Source: an uncultured Eubacteriales bacterium (GTDB lineage Bacteria > Bacillota > Clostridia > Oscillospirales > Oscillospiraceae). From it: a DNA stretch of 64,000 nucleotides. Where the stretch lies: contig UQZJ01000001.1 in assembly GCA_900545495.1 (NCBI GenBank), positions 62,001 through 126,000 on the forward strand, read 5' to 3'. Position 1 is the stretch's first letter. Every line of letters begins with the position of its first letter. Of the stretch, positions 15,002 to 24,654 are shown piece by piece. The notes below the pieces were generated by a model that was not told the DNA's origin, made no database searches, and saw only the letters and a program-made list of their open reading frames with translations. Both the position numbers and the translations under genes were made by a program.

Positions 15002-16483
15002 TTACTTCTGCATATTCTCGTGGAACCGGCGGAACGTCTCCAGATCCTGCCGGATCTTCTCCGGACGGGCGATGTACTCCGTGGGGAACTTGGGGTGGAA
15101 CACCCGCTCGATCCGGTCGCGCACCGGGTCTACCATCTTCGTGGAGCCGCCTGCGCCCAGAGACAGGATGCTGTGCAGCTCCTCCATGATGTAGATATTA
15201 TACAGTCCCTCCGCGCCGGATATGCACCAGCCCACGTTCTCAAAGCTGCCGGACATATACTTCTGGCGGTAGAGGTAGTAGGGGGTGAATCCGGCGGTGC
15301 GCAGGGCGTCGTTGGCGTAGTCCAGCATGGCGGACACGTCCTGCGCCGATGGGATGGGCAGGCCCTCCAGCAGGATGCGGCTGCCCTTCTTCAGGCTGAG
15401 GGTGTGGACGGTGATGTTGTCCGCACCGAAGGTCAGGCACTTGTCCAGCGTGCGGCGAAAGCCCTCCGGCGTGTCGGCGGGCAGTCCGGCGATGAGATCC
15501 ATATTCACATGGGGGAACCCCATAGAGGTGGCCAGCGCCATGGTCGCCTCGATGTCCGCCGCCGTGTGCTTGCGTCCGATAGCCCGCAGCACCTCGTCCT
15601 CCATGGACTGGGGGTTGACGCTGATGCGGTCGGCGCCGTGATCCAGCAGCACCTGCAGCTTCTCCCGTGTGATGGTGTCAGGGCGGCCCGCCTCGATGCA
15701 GTATTCCGCGCAGCCCGTCAAGTCAAAGCTCTTGTTCAGGTGGGTCAGCAGGTGATCCATCTGCTGTGCCGACAGAGTGGTGGGCGTGCCGCCGCCCATG
15801 TAGAAGGACTTGACGGACAGCCCCGTCTCCGCCACCATGCGGGCGGCGGCGGTGATCTCCTGCTCCAGCGCCGCCAGATACGGCTCCATCAGGCCGAAGG
15901 ACTTCTCCACCGACGCGGACACGAAGCTGCAATAGGCGCAGCGGGTGGGGCAGAACGGGATGCCCACATAGAGGGATATCTCGTTGGGACGCAGACCGCG
16001 CTTGGCGGTCAAGCCCGCCTGCGCCGTCTCGATGGCCAGACGGCGGCGCTCCGGCGAGACGAAGTAGGTGTCCCGCAGGACGCGGTCTGTCTCCCGCTCC
16101 GTCTTGCCCTGCTCCAGCATGGCGCGGGCCAGCTTGCCCGGCCGGATGCCGGTGAGCGCGCCCCAGCTGGGGGTGATGCCGGTGATGTCCCGCGCCGCCT
16201 TGAAGAACGACAGCTTCAGGGCGCGCTGACGCAGACGCTCCCGCTCGTACTCGTCGGGGGCGTCCGTAAGAACGGCGCGGGAGACGCCCCGCGCCGTTTT
16301 GCCGTGATAGTGAAGGGTGGTGACGCCGGTGGCGTAGCGCTTTCCCTCCGTCAGGGAGACAAGGGCGCAGTCGTCGTCCTCCGGCGTGATGGGCTCATAG
16401 ACAGGGCGCTCCTCGGGGAAGAATGCCAGCAGGCTCTGCTCGATGGCGTAGCGGTCGTCGTGGCCGCGGAATTCCAGCTTCAT
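15002..16483 (-). CDS. hemZ: Coproporphyrinogen dehydrogenase-like radical SAM protein HemZ
   Basis: A 493-residue protein with a HemZ-type N-terminal extension (about 1-165) and a HemN-like radical SAM barrel. The cluster motif is CPTRCAYC near residue 178 (CX3CX2C), followed by FYMGGGTPTTL and a late ENVGWCISGAEGLYNIYIMEE block typical of HemZ. HemN-type enzymes decarboxylate coproporphyrinogen III without oxygen, but many relatives are haem chaperones or have other roles, and no haem biosynthesis genes lie nearby. It overlaps the MBL hydrolase gene by 4 bases. Confidence 0.88.
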   Translation of the reverse strand: MKLEFRGHDDRYAIEQSLLAFFPEERPVYEPITPEDDDCALVSLTEGKRYATGVTTLHYHGKTARGVSRAVLTDAPDEYERERLRQRALKLSFFKAARDITGITPSWGALTGIRPGKLARAMLEQGKTERETDRVLRDTYFVSPERRRLAIETAQAGLTAKRGLRPNEISLYVGIPFCPTRCAYCSFVSASVEKSFGLMEPYLAALEQEITAAARMVAETGLSVKSFYMGGGTPTTLSAQQMDHLLTHLNKSFDLTGCAEYCIEAGRPDTITREKLQVLLDHGADRISVNPQSMEDEVLRAIGRKHTAADIEATMALATSMGFPHVNMDLIAGLPADTPEGFRRTLDKCLTFGADNITVHTLSLKKGSRILLEGLPIPSAQDVSAMLDYANDALRTAGFTPYYLYRQKYMSGSFENVGWCISGAEGLYNIYIMEELHSILSLGAGGSTKMVDPVRDRIERVFHPKFPTEYIARPEKIRQDLETFRRFHENMQK

Positions 16484-17103
16484 CGTGCCGCTCCTTGCCG
16501 CATATAGGGATTGACGCGGCGCTCATAGTCCAGCGTAGTCTCCCGATCGTGGCCGGGCAGCACCCGCAGGTTTCCCTCCAGTGCTGCCAGACGACCCAGC
16601 GACGCCAGCATCTTCCGGTAGTCGCCGCCGGGGAAGTCGCACCGGCCGCAGGAGCAGCGGAACAGGGTGTCGCCGGCGAACAGCACGCCCTGCCCCTCCA
16701 CCAGCAGGCAGACGGAGCCCTCGGAGTGGCCCGGCGTCTCCAGCACCCGGAGGGTCAGCCCGCCCAGCGGCAGGGTATCGCCCTCCTTATAGTAGCGCTG
16801 GTTCTCCGGCCCCACCTTGCGGAACAGCAGCTCGCCGCGCTCCGTGTCCGCGGCGTCCTTCTCGTGGATATATACCGGCACGTCCGGGTGCTTCTCCAGC
16901 AGCGGCCGGACGGCGGAGGTGTGGTCGAAGTGGCCGTGGGTCAGCAGGATATATTGCAGGGTACAGCCGCTCTGCGCCACCATGCGCTCCACCTGCGGCG
17001 CGTCGTCGCCGGGGTCGATGAGCGCGCAGACCTTTGCCGTCTCGTCGCACAGCAGGTAGCAGTTGGTCATGATGGGCCCCACCTGTAGAGATGTGATCTT
17101 CAT
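16480..17103 (-). CDS. Metallo-beta-lactamase-fold hydrolase (glyoxalase II-like)
   Basis: A 207-residue hydrolase of the YcbL/glyoxalase II-like type. The dinuclear metal site is visible: THGHFDH (near residue 56), a His in LETPGHSEGS and an Asp in LFAGDTLF, with the final His in LPGHDRETT. It likely cleaves a thioester such as a glutathione- or bacillithiol-type substrate; the substrate is unknown. The start at MKITSL was chosen because GAGAGCGCG with GAAAGGAG lies upstream and the longer frame crosses dtd. Confidence 0.88.
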   Translation of the reverse strand: MKITSLQVGPIMTNCYLLCDETAKVCALIDPGDDAPQVERMVAQSGCTLQYILLTHGHFDHTSAVRPLLEKHPDVPVYIHEKDAADTERGELLFRKVGPENQRYYKEGDTLPLGGLTLRVLETPGHSEGSVCLLVEGQGVLFAGDTLFRCSCGRCDFPGGDYRKMLASLGRLAALEGNLRVLPGHDRETTLDYERRVNPYMRQGAAR

Positions 17104-17117
17104 CGCGCTCTCCTTTC

Positions 17118-17564
17118 TCACAGCTGGTCGGTGTCCACCACCAGCGTCAGCGGGCCGTCGTTCAGGCTCTCCACCTGCATGTAGGCACCGAACTCGCCGG
17201 TCTCGGTGTGGAAGCCCTTGCTGCGGCACTCCTGCACGAACTTTTCATACAGAGGGATGGCCACCTCGGGCCGGGCGGCAGCCAGGAATTCCGGGCGGCG
17301 GCCCTTCTTGCAGTTGCCGTACAGCGTGAACTGGGAGATGATGAGCAACTCGCCCTTCACCTCGTCCAGACCGCGGTTCATCTTGCCGTTCTCGTCCTCA
17401 AAAATGCGAAGCCCGGTGAGCTTGTCCGCCAGCTTGACGGCCTGCGCCTCGGTGTCCTCGTGGGTCACGCCCAGCAGGATGAGGAAGCCCTCTCCGATCT
17501 GGCCGTGTACCTTGCCGTCGATGGTGACGGATGCGTGCTTCACGCGGGTCAATACTGCTCTCAT
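17118..17564 (-). CDS. dtd: D-aminoacyl-tRNA deacylase
   Basis: A 148-residue Dtd protein that removes D-amino acids (and glycine mischarged on tRNA-Ala) from tRNA. The conserved SQFTLYG motif (near residue 77) and the late [11 protein letters not shown] cross-subunit GP motif are both present. Length is standard. It follows relA, as in many Firmicutes where rel and dtd are adjacent. The start was chosen at MRAVL behind AAAGGAGCGAT; the longer frame overlaps relA. Confidence 0.96.
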   Translation of the reverse strand: MRAVLTRVKHASVTIDGKVHGQIGEGFLILLGVTHEDTEAQAVKLADKLTGLRIFEDENGKMNRGLDEVKGELLIISQFTLYGNCKKGRRPEFLAAARPEVAIPLYEKFVQECRSKGFHTETGEFGAYMQVESLNDGPLTLVVDTDQL

Positions 17565-17587
17565 GACATATCGCTCCTTTTTCTGGT

Positions 17588-19792
17588 TTAACCGGCGGGG
17601 CGGGTGACCCGCATGACGCCGGAGATCTGCTCGATCCTCCGCATGACCGTTTGCAGCTGCTGGCTGTCGGACACGTCCGTGTCCAGCGTGATGAGGGCAA
17701 AACCGTCCGGCGTGCTGCGGGCGTTCAGGGAGGAGACATGGGTCTTGGTGCTGGACAGTACCGTGGAGATGTCCACGATCAGGTTCAGGCGATCCTTGGC
17801 CACCACCTCCAGCGTGGTGCGGTAGCTCTCGCGGGTGTTGCTGCCCCACGACACATTGATCCAGCGTCCCGCCTCCTCCGGCTTGCGGCGGGCGGGGTCG
17901 GCGTTGGGGCAGTCCGCCCGGTGGACGGAGATGCCGTAGCCCCGGGTGATGAAGCCCACGATCTTGTCGCCGGGTACAGGGGTGCAGCACTTGGAGAACT
18001 TCACAAGGCAGTTGGTCAAACCCTCCACCACGATGCCCTGCTCCCCCTTGGGGCGCTGGGGTACGGCGGGACGGGCCTGCTGGGGCTGGTCAGCCACCGG
18101 TACCTCCGCCTGCCGCTCCGCCTGATGCTGGTGGAGAATGCGCTGGATATCCTCCCGCAGACGGCCCATGACCTTCAGGGCGGTCACGCCGCCGTAGCCG
18201 ATGGCGGCGTACATATCGTCCAGACTGTTGTAGCACAGCTTCTTCAAAACGCTGGGGAGATTCTCCTCGCTGGTCAGCTCCTTCAGGGTGACGCCGGTGC
18301 GCTTCAGCTCCGCCTCGAAGCTCTGGCGGCCGTTGACGATGTTCTCGTCCCGCTTCTCCCGCTTGAACCACTGGCGGATCTTGCTGCGGGCATTGCTGGA
18401 GCGGGCGATCTTCACCCAGTCGCGGCTGGGGCCGTGGGCGGAGTTGCTGGTCATGACCTCCACCACGTCGCCGTTGCGCAGGTGGTAGTCGAACTGGACG
18501 ATGCGGCCGTTGACCTTGGCGCCGGTCATGTGGTTGCCCACGGCGGAGTGGATGGTATAGGCAAAGTCGATGGGCGTGGCGCCGGCGGGCAGGTTGATCA
18601 CGTCACCCTGCGGCGTGAACACGAACACCTCGTCGGCGAACATATCCACCTTCAGGGAGTGGATAAAGTCCTCGGCGTCGGCGCCCTCCTGATTCTCCAG
18701 CAGGCGGCGCACCCACTCGTAGCTGCGCTCGTCGCCGGCGCCCTGCCCGTTCTGCTTGTACTTCCAGTGGGCGGCCACGCCGTACTCGGCGATCTCGTGC
18801 ATCTCCTTGGTGCGGATCTGCACCTCGAAGGGGATGCCGCTCTCGCCCACCACCGTGGTGTGCAGGCTCTGGTACATATTGGGCTTGGGTGTGCCGATAT
18901 AGTCCTTGAAGCGGCCCAGAATGGGCTTGTACAGGTCGTGGATCAGACCCAGCACGTTGTAGCAGTCCGCCACCGTGTCCACGATGACCCGGAAGGCGAA
19001 CAGATCGAACACGTCGTCCAGCGACTTGTTCTGGGTGTACATCTTGCGGTAGATGGAGTAGGGGTGCTTCATGCGGGCCTGCACCGTGGCGTCGATGCCG
19101 GCCTCCCGCAGGCGGGAGGTGATCTGGTCATGGACGGAGGACATGAAGCCGTCGTACTCCGCCGCCTTCTCGTCCAGCGCCTCGATGATCTCCCGGTAGC
19201 CAACGGGGTCCAGATATTTCAGGGACAGATCCTCCAGCTCCCACTTCATGCGCTGCATACCCAGACGGTGGGCGATGGGGGCGTAGATCTCCATGGTCTC
19301 AAAGGATTTCTGCTTCTGCTTCTCCGGCGTCTGATACTCCATGGTGCGCATATTGTGGAGTCGGTCGGAGATCTTGATGAGGATGACCCGGATATCCTTG
19401 GCCATGGCCATCAGCATCTTGCGGAGGTTCTCCATCTGCTCCTCCTCCTTGGAGGTGTAGTGGACACGGGTCAGCTTGCTGACGCCCTCCACCAGATCCG
19501 CCACGGTGGGAGAGAACAGCTTGCTGATCTCCTCGTGGGTGGCGTCGGTATCCTCGATGGTGTCGTGGAGCAGCGCCGCCACAATGGACTCGGTGTCCAG
19601 ATGCAGCTCCTCCGCCACGATCTGCGCCACCGCCAGCGGATGGGTCACAAAGGGCGAGCCGTCCTTCCGGTTCTGCCCGGCGTGGTGGGCGGCGGCATAC
19701 TCGTAGGCGGCGTGGATCTGGTCGAACCCGGCGGACGGGTTGTAGGACTTGACGGTTTCAACAAGATGGTCGTACATTTCCTGCGGCGTCAT
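17588..19792 (-). CDS. relA: Bifunctional (p)ppGpp synthetase/hydrolase Rel
   Basis: A 734-residue long Rel protein. Domains in order: HD hydrolase (about 30-150, HD at residues 76-77), synthetase (about 230-345, with the [19 protein letters not shown] segment), TGS (about 390-450), helical and zinc-finger-like region, and a C-terminal ACT domain. It makes the alarmone on amino acid starvation through ribosome contact and also degrades it. Both catalytic halves keep their motifs, so it should be bifunctional. It overlaps recJ by 4 bases and precedes dtd. Confidence 0.96.
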   Translation of the reverse strand: MTPQEMYDHLVETVKSYNPSAGFDQIHAAYEYAAAHHAGQNRKDGSPFVTHPLAVAQIVAEELHLDTESIVAALLHDTIEDTDATHEEISKLFSPTVADLVEGVSKLTRVHYTSKEEEQMENLRKMLMAMAKDIRVILIKISDRLHNMRTMEYQTPEKQKQKSFETMEIYAPIAHRLGMQRMKWELEDLSLKYLDPVGYREIIEALDEKAAEYDGFMSSVHDQITSRLREAGIDATVQARMKHPYSIYRKMYTQNKSLDDVFDLFAFRVIVDTVADCYNVLGLIHDLYKPILGRFKDYIGTPKPNMYQSLHTTVVGESGIPFEVQIRTKEMHEIAEYGVAAHWKYKQNGQGAGDERSYEWVRRLLENQEGADAEDFIHSLKVDMFADEVFVFTPQGDVINLPAGATPIDFAYTIHSAVGNHMTGAKVNGRIVQFDYHLRNGDVVEVMTSNSAHGPSRDWVKIARSSNARSKIRQWFKREKRDENIVNGRQSFEAELKRTGVTLKELTSEENLPSVLKKLCYNSLDDMYAAIGYGGVTALKVMGRLREDIQRILHQHQAERQAEVPVADQPQQARPAVPQRPKGEQGIVVEGLTNCLVKFSKCCTPVPGDKIVGFITRGYGISVHRADCPNADPARRKPEEAGRWINVSWGSNTRESYRTTLEVVAKDRLNLIVDISTVLSSTKTHVSSLNARSTPDGFALITLDTDVSDSQQLQTVMRRIEQISGVMRVTRPAG

Positions 19793-21879
19793 TGTCCAAC
19801 GCCCCCTTTCTCGGTGATCTCATGGAGCCACAGCAGGCAGGGCGATTGCCCCAGCACCACCTTCAGGCCCCGGTGCAGCCGGATGGTCACATCGTCCCCC
19901 TGCCGCTCCAGCGTCAAAAGTCCCCGTTCGGCAAAGACGGACAGGCACAGGGCCGCCCGGGGGAACGGCTCTGTCTTTCCCAGCTCCGCCGCCAGCGCAC
20001 GCAGCAGCGGCAGGTAGCCGGTGGTGAGGCCGCCGTCGGGGACGGTGCGCTCCAAAAACCGCCACGCGGCGGCGAATTGATCCCGTGTGGGCAGCAGCCG
20101 CCGGGCATCCCGGACAGGCATGGGCTGCCGCGCCGTGCAGCGATCCGCCAGTGTCAGAGACTCCTGCTCCCGGCCGCTGGCGCACAGGGACGGCCGCAGA
20201 TCCACCATCTGGAGCTGCACCGTCCGGCTGCCCCGGAACTCGTTGACCTGTAAATAGAAGGCGGCGTCCACCCGGTCGCCCACGCGGCAGCCGCAGTCCT
20301 CCGCCACGGTGGAGAAGAAGATGCCGTCAAACTGGGCGCTGCCCTTGCCCAGGCGCAGCTTGAGATGCCGGTTCTGGCCTACGTTCTGGGTGCGCAGCAG
20401 CGTGGCGCCCAGCAGGCAGAACACCGGCCGGGCGTTGCCGCTGCCGTAGGGCTCCAGCGCGGACAGGGCGTCCAGCTCCTCCAGCGTCACGGCGGAGGGG
20501 TGCGTGATGGCCACGTCCACGTCCAGCACGGACACGGGGGCCTCGCCGCCCCGGAAGCTGCGGGCGTAGTCGTTCATCCGCTCGCGGAAGGCGGGGATGT
20601 TCGACTCGTCAATGGTAAAGCCGGCCGCCAGCTCGTGGCCGCCGAAGCCCAGCAGCAGATCCTTGCAGTTTTCCAGCGCCGCAAAGAGGTTGAAGCCGCC
20701 CCAGCTGCGGCAGGAACCCTTGCCGGTGGTGCCGTTGAGGTGGATCATAAAGCTGGGACGGGAATATTTCTCGGAGAGGCGGCTGGCCACGATGCCCACC
20801 ACGCCCTGATGCCAGCGGCTGCTCTCCAGCACCAGCGCGCTCCGCTCCCGTTCGGGCATATGGGCGATCATCTCCTCCGCCTGAGAGTAGATGGTCTGCT
20901 CCACGTTCTGCCGCTCCCGGTTCAGGGCGCACAGCTCCCGCGCCATGCGATCCGCCTCCTCCGGGTCGGTGCAGAGCAGGAGATCCGCCGCCTTGTCGGC
21001 GGCGCCCATGCGGCCCGCCGCGTTGATGCGGGGCGCCAGCACAAAGCCGATCTGGACGGAGGTGATCTCCCGGCCGGTAAGACCCGCCTCCTTCAAAAGC
21101 GCCTGTAAGCCGATGAAATCGGAGTGCTCGATCACGGCAAGTCCGCGGGACACGATGGTGCGGTTCTCGCCGGACATCTGCATCACATCCGCCACGGTGC
21201 CGATGGCCGCCAGCGTACAGTAGCGGGCGAACAGCGCCTCCTCCCGGTCGGGGCCGCCCAGCGCCAGCGCCAGCTTCAGCGCCACGCCGCAGCCCGCCAG
21301 ATGCTTGAAGGGGTAGGGGCAGTCGGGCCGGTGGGGATCCACCACCGCCACGGCGCGGGGCAGTGTCTCCTTGCACTCGTGGTGGTCGGTGATGACCACG
21401 TCCATGCCCAGGGAGTTGGCGAAGTCCACCTCCTCCACGCCGGTGATGCCGCAGTCCACCGTGATGAGAAGCCGTGCGCCCCTGCGGTACAGCCCCTCAA
21501 TGGCGTCGCAGCTCAGGCCGTAGCCGTCCTCGATGCGGCGGGGGATATAGTGCAGCACGTCGGCGCCCCGACTCTGGAGGTAGTCCACCAGAATACAGGT
21601 GGCGGTGATGCCGTCCACGTCGTAGTCGCCGAACACGGCGATCTTCTCCCCGTCCGCCAGCGCCTGCTGCACGCGGGCCGCGGCCTTGTCCATATCCGCC
21701 ATCAGGAACGGGCTGTACGTCAAACGCTGCTCCTGCTCCAGAAAGGCGGCGGCCTCCTCCTCCGTTGCGATGCCACGGGAGGCCAGCACCGCCGACACAA
21801 GGCAGGGATACCCCGCCGCGGTCAGCCGGGCCGCCGCCTCGGGATGGGGCGGGGCAATGTGCCATTTTTGGAATTTCAC
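19789..21879 (-). CDS. recJ: Single-stranded-DNA exonuclease RecJ
   Basis: A 696-residue RecJ. The DHH phosphoesterase motifs are visible: VFGDYDVDGITA (near residue 80), VITDHHE (near 158) with VVDPHRPDC, and the DHHA1 motif with GFGGHELAAG (near 405-415). A C-terminal OB-like part and about 130 further residues of low conservation follow. RecJ degrades 5' ended single strands in recombination and mismatch repair. It heads the long leftward run and is translationally coupled to relA. Confidence 0.95.
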   Translation of the reverse strand: MKFQKWHIAPPHPEAAARLTAAGYPCLVSAVLASRGIATEEEAAAFLEQEQRLTYSPFLMADMDKAAARVQQALADGEKIAVFGDYDVDGITATCILVDYLQSRGADVLHYIPRRIEDGYGLSCDAIEGLYRRGARLLITVDCGITGVEEVDFANSLGMDVVITDHHECKETLPRAVAVVDPHRPDCPYPFKHLAGCGVALKLALALGGPDREEALFARYCTLAAIGTVADVMQMSGENRTIVSRGLAVIEHSDFIGLQALLKEAGLTGREITSVQIGFVLAPRINAAGRMGAADKAADLLLCTDPEEADRMARELCALNRERQNVEQTIYSQAEEMIAHMPERERSALVLESSRWHQGVVGIVASRLSEKYSRPSFMIHLNGTTGKGSCRSWGGFNLFAALENCKDLLLGFGGHELAAGFTIDESNIPAFRERMNDYARSFRGGEAPVSVLDVDVAITHPSAVTLEELDALSALEPYGSGNARPVFCLLGATLLRTQNVGQNRHLKLRLGKGSAQFDGIFFSTVAEDCGCRVGDRVDAAFYLQVNEFRGSRTVQLQMVDLRPSLCASGREQESLTLADRCTARQPMPVRDARRLLPTRDQFAAAWRFLERTVPDGGLTTGYLPLLRALAAELGKTEPFPRAALCLSVFAERGLLTLERQGDDVTIRLHRGLKVVLGQSPCLLWLHEITEKGGVGQ

Positions 21880-21947
21880 GGTGGGTCACCTCCCTCCTGC
21901 CGGCGGCAAGGACTATGCCGCCAGAATAATAATCGTGATAATTCTTT

Positions 21948-21976
21948 ATTATAGCAAATGCGGCGGAAAAGGTAAA
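21948..21976 (-). promoter_or_regulatory. Promoter of the recJ-relA run
   Basis: On the - strand TTTACC (21976-21971), a 17-base spacer and TATAAT (21953-21948) with TGC before the -10. It lies about 70 bases before the recJ start. Confidence 0.75.
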
Positions 21977-22022
21977 GAGCAAAATGCGCGTCCCGCCCAG
22001 CTTGCAGGCGGCGGCAAGCAGG

Positions 22023-22051
22023 TTGCATTTGTCGAAAGGATGGGGTACAAT
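22023..22051 (+). promoter_or_regulatory. Promoter of the E2-like gene
   Basis: TTGCAT (22023-22028), a 17-base spacer and TACAAT (22046-22051) on the + strand, about 37 bases before the chosen start codon. Confidence 0.7.
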
Positions 22052-22087
22052 GGATCATATAATCCAGACAGAATCGAGGATATGCCT

Positions 22088-22960
22088 ATGCGTCCTGACG
22101 GAACGAGAGTAAAAAATCTGCCGCCCATCGTGGCGGCGATCCCCTATATCATGCCCAAGCGCTACGACGCCCAGAACAGCATCACTGAGAACATCGACGA
22201 GGAGGTCCTCAAGGCCTACATCCGCGAGAAGCGGCGCAGCGGCATCCGCATCAACCACATGGCGGTCATCATCGCCGCCTACTACAAGGCGGTGCAGACC
22301 AACCCCAAGCTGAACTACTTTGTGATGAACAGCCGCATCTACAAGCGCAACCACTTCTGCGTGTCCTTCGTCATCCTGAAGAAGCTGGCGGACGGCTCGC
22401 CGGATGAGACGACGCTGAAGATCTTTCTGGAGCCGCAGGACACGGTGTTCACCATCCAGCAGAAGATCGCCGATGCCGTCGACGCCAACAGCCGGACGGA
22501 GCAGAAAAACAGCACCGACAAATTTGCCCGGTTCATGTTCTCCGTTCCGGGGCTGCCCAAATTCGTGGTGTGGCTGGCGTACCATCTGGACAAGCACGGT
22601 CTGCTGCCCCGGAAGATCATCGACCTCAGCCCCTTCCACACCAGTATGTTCATCACCAATCTGGCATCCATCAAGACCAGCTACATCCACCACCACTGCT
22701 ATGAATTCGGCACCACCAGCGTGTTCGTGTGCATGGGCAGGCCGGTACCCAACTATATGAGCGGCGACCTGCACAAGAAGATGATGCCGCTGGGTATCGT
22801 CATGGACGAGCGCATCTGCACCGGCTACGAGTACGCCTCATTTTGCAGCGACTTCCGCAAGTACATCCGCCAGCCGGAGCTGCTGGAGATGCCCTTTGAC
22901 GGCAGCGCCGCGCCGGAGACGGCAGCGGGCGAGACAACGGAGACGCCTGTCTCCGTGTAA
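22088..22960 (+). CDS. Stand-alone E2-like acyltransferase-fold protein
   Basis: A 290-residue protein that resembles the catalytic domain of 2-oxo acid dehydrogenase E2 or chloramphenicol acetyltransferase, without any lipoyl or E1/E3-binding domain. Similarity is in INHMAVIIAAYYKAV, DKHGLLPRKIIDLSPFHTSMFITNLASI and the C-terminal block. Where active E2 enzymes have DHRxxDG, this one has DERICTG (residues 240-246), so the catalytic His and Asp are both missing. The second ATG was chosen because it is 7 bases from GAGGA; the first is 1 base away. No dehydrogenase complex genes are near. The function is unknown. Confidence 0.75.
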   Translation: MRPDGTRVKNLPPIVAAIPYIMPKRYDAQNSITENIDEEVLKAYIREKRRSGIRINHMAVIIAAYYKAVQTNPKLNYFVMNSRIYKRNHFCVSFVILKKLADGSPDETTLKIFLEPQDTVFTIQQKIADAVDANSRTEQKNSTDKFARFMFSVPGLPKFVVWLAYHLDKHGLLPRKIIDLSPFHTSMFITNLASIKTSYIHHHCYEFGTTSVFVCMGRPVPNYMSGDLHKKMMPLGIVMDERICTGYEYASFCSDFRKYIRQPELLEMPFDGSAAPETAAGETTETPVSV

Positions 22961-22984
22961 CGCGACAATTTCATAGCTGCAAAA

Positions 22985-23018
22985 ACACAGGGACGGCGCT
23001 TTCGCGCCGTCCCTGTGT
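22985..23018. terminator. Bidirectional terminator, E2-like gene and atoE
   Basis: A perfect 15-bp stem (22985-22999 with 23004-23018) with a TTTC loop lies between two convergent genes. The - strand side ends in TTTTT (GTGTTTTTGC), so it best serves atoE. Confidence 0.8.
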
Positions 23019-23052
23019 GCGGTTGGGGGGGATATTGTGAGGATGGTATTTC

Positions 23053-24399
23053 TTAGAAGAACAGACCCCAAGCCAGGAAGCCCAGGCAGGCCACCACGCC
23101 GGTGAACAGCAGGACGATCACCAGATAGCCCATGATGTCGCGGGCAGACAGCTTGGCGATACCCAGAGCAGGCAACGCCCAGAACGGCTGGATCATGTTG
23201 GTCCACTGGTCGCCCCAGGCGATGGCCATGGCGGTACGACCGGCCTCGATACCCATCTCCGCGCCGCCGGGCATCATGATGGGACCCTGCACGGCCCACT
23301 GGCCGCCGCCGGAGGGGACGAAGAAGTTGACGATACCGGCTGCCAGGAAGGACAGCATGGGGAACGTCACGTTGTTGGAGATGCTTACGAAGAACTCGGA
23401 GATAACGCCTGCCAGAGACACGCCCTGGTCGTTGGCAGCCACCATCATGCCCATGATACCGGCATAGAACGGGAACTGCAGCAGGATACCGGCGGCGCCG
23501 GCAGCGGCTTCGCCGATGGCGTCCACATAGCGGCGCAGGTCGCCGTGGAGCAGCAGGCCCAGGAACAGGAAGATCATGTTCACGATGTTCAGACCCAGCG
23601 TAAAGCCGTTCTGCACGAAGTAGTACACGATGTAGATGAAGCCAAAGACCACGGTGATGAGCCACAGGCTCTTGGAGTGCTCCAGCTTCTCAGCGGGGGT
23701 ATCCAGCTTGTACTCCTTCTCCGCCTCGTCCACCAGCAGAGCCGGGTCGACGGTGACGGTGCGGTCCTTGTCGGGGTGCATGGCATAGTTCACCAGAGGC
23801 ATCACCAGCAGGATGGCACCGCACATGATGAGGTTCATGGGATGGAACACGGTGGCGGTGATGGGTGCCTGATAGGTCACCTCACCGAAGGCCTTGCCGG
23901 CCACCAGATCCAGAGGGATGGAGCCGGACAGACCGGCGTGCCAGATCACGAAGCCGGAGTAGGCGGAGGCGATCAGCAGCGGGTAGTCCACGGTGGGCAC
24001 GCGGCGCACGACCTCCTTGGCCAGCAGCGCGCCGATGACGAGACCGAAGCCCCAGTTCAGCCAGCAGCAGATGGTGGACACGAAGGTGGTGACCAGAATG
24101 GCCTGCTTCTCATCGTGGCACAGGCCGGCCACCGCGCGCAGCGCCTTCTTGCAGGGCTTGGCGGAGGCCATGGCGGAGCCGAATACCAGCACCAGAGCCA
24201 TCTGCATGGAGAACGCCAGCAGATTCCAGAAGCCGCCCTTCTGATCGCCCCACTTGGCGATGATGTCGATGGGGCCCATGCCGGTGGCGCACATGGCACC
24301 GACAAACACCACGAGGGTCAGGATGATGGCGAACAGGAATGCATCCGGCAGCCACCGGTTGACGACGCGCACGCAGCCATTGGTGAATTTCTTGAACAC
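23053..24399 (-). CDS. atoE: AtoE-family short-chain fatty acid transporter
   Basis: A 448-residue polytopic membrane protein (about 11-12 helices) of the AtoE/TIGR00366 type. Signature parts are CWLNWGFGLVIGALLAKEV, the HAGLSGSIPL segment, FVPSGGGQWAVQGPI and AIAWGDQWTNMIQPFWALP. Such proteins carry short-chain fatty acids such as butyrate or acetoacetate. The GTG start at 24399 was chosen since AAGGAG lies 9 bases upstream; the ATG eight codons earlier would put that ribosome site inside the gene. It is a single-gene unit with its own promoter. Confidence 0.85.
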   Translation of the reverse strand: MFKKFTNGCVRVVNRWLPDAFLFAIILTLVVFVGAMCATGMGPIDIIAKWGDQKGGFWNLLAFSMQMALVLVFGSAMASAKPCKKALRAVAGLCHDEKQAILVTTFVSTICCWLNWGFGLVIGALLAKEVVRRVPTVDYPLLIASAYSGFVIWHAGLSGSIPLDLVAGKAFGEVTYQAPITATVFHPMNLIMCGAILLVMPLVNYAMHPDKDRTVTVDPALLVDEAEKEYKLDTPAEKLEHSKSLWLITVVFGFIYIVYYFVQNGFTLGLNIVNMIFLFLGLLLHGDLRRYVDAIGEAAAGAAGILLQFPFYAGIMGMMVAANDQGVSLAGVISEFFVSISNNVTFPMLSFLAAGIVNFFVPSGGGQWAVQGPIMMPGGAEMGIEAGRTAMAIAWGDQWTNMIQPFWALPALGIAKLSARDIMGYLVIVLLFTGVVACLGFLAWGLFF

Positions 24400-24485
24400 A
24401 ACGTCACTCTCCTTAACATACACATTTTTTCTGCGGATACCGGTCCGGCCTTCCCGCCGGAGCTTCCGATATACCGTATGAAAAC

Positions 24486-24514
24486 AGTTTACTACGTTAA
24501 GAAATTAACTGCAA
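24486..24514 (-). promoter_or_regulatory. Promoter of atoE
   Basis: On the - strand TTGCAG (24514-24509), a 17-base spacer and TAAACT (24491-24486). The AT-rich region upstream repeats CTACGTTA (24491-24498 and 24568-24575), which might bind a regulator. Confidence 0.6.
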
Positions 24515-24599
24515 CCCCTAAAACGGATTTTGTTAAATTTTTAATGAACTCCCATCTGTAAGAAGTCTACGTTATGCCAAAAATTGTGTAGAACGTACA

Positions 24600-24642
24600 A
24601 AAAAATTCAGGGAGGCAACGTCTCCGTTGTCTCCCTGTTTTT
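24600..24642. terminator. Terminator after the DUF975 gene
   Basis: A 13-bp stem with one G-U pair (24608-24620 with 24625-24637) and a TCTC loop. Seven T follow on the - strand, as needed for the DUF975 gene; five T also follow on the + strand. Confidence 0.8.
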
Positions 24643-24654
24643 CGCTTGCGTACA

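Noticed and set aside
17651..20017. A 788-codon open frame on the + strand opposite relA and dtd
   Set aside because: It is antisense to well-conserved relA, rich in His, Val and Gly as expected from the complement of GC-rich coding DNA, and has no ribosome site.
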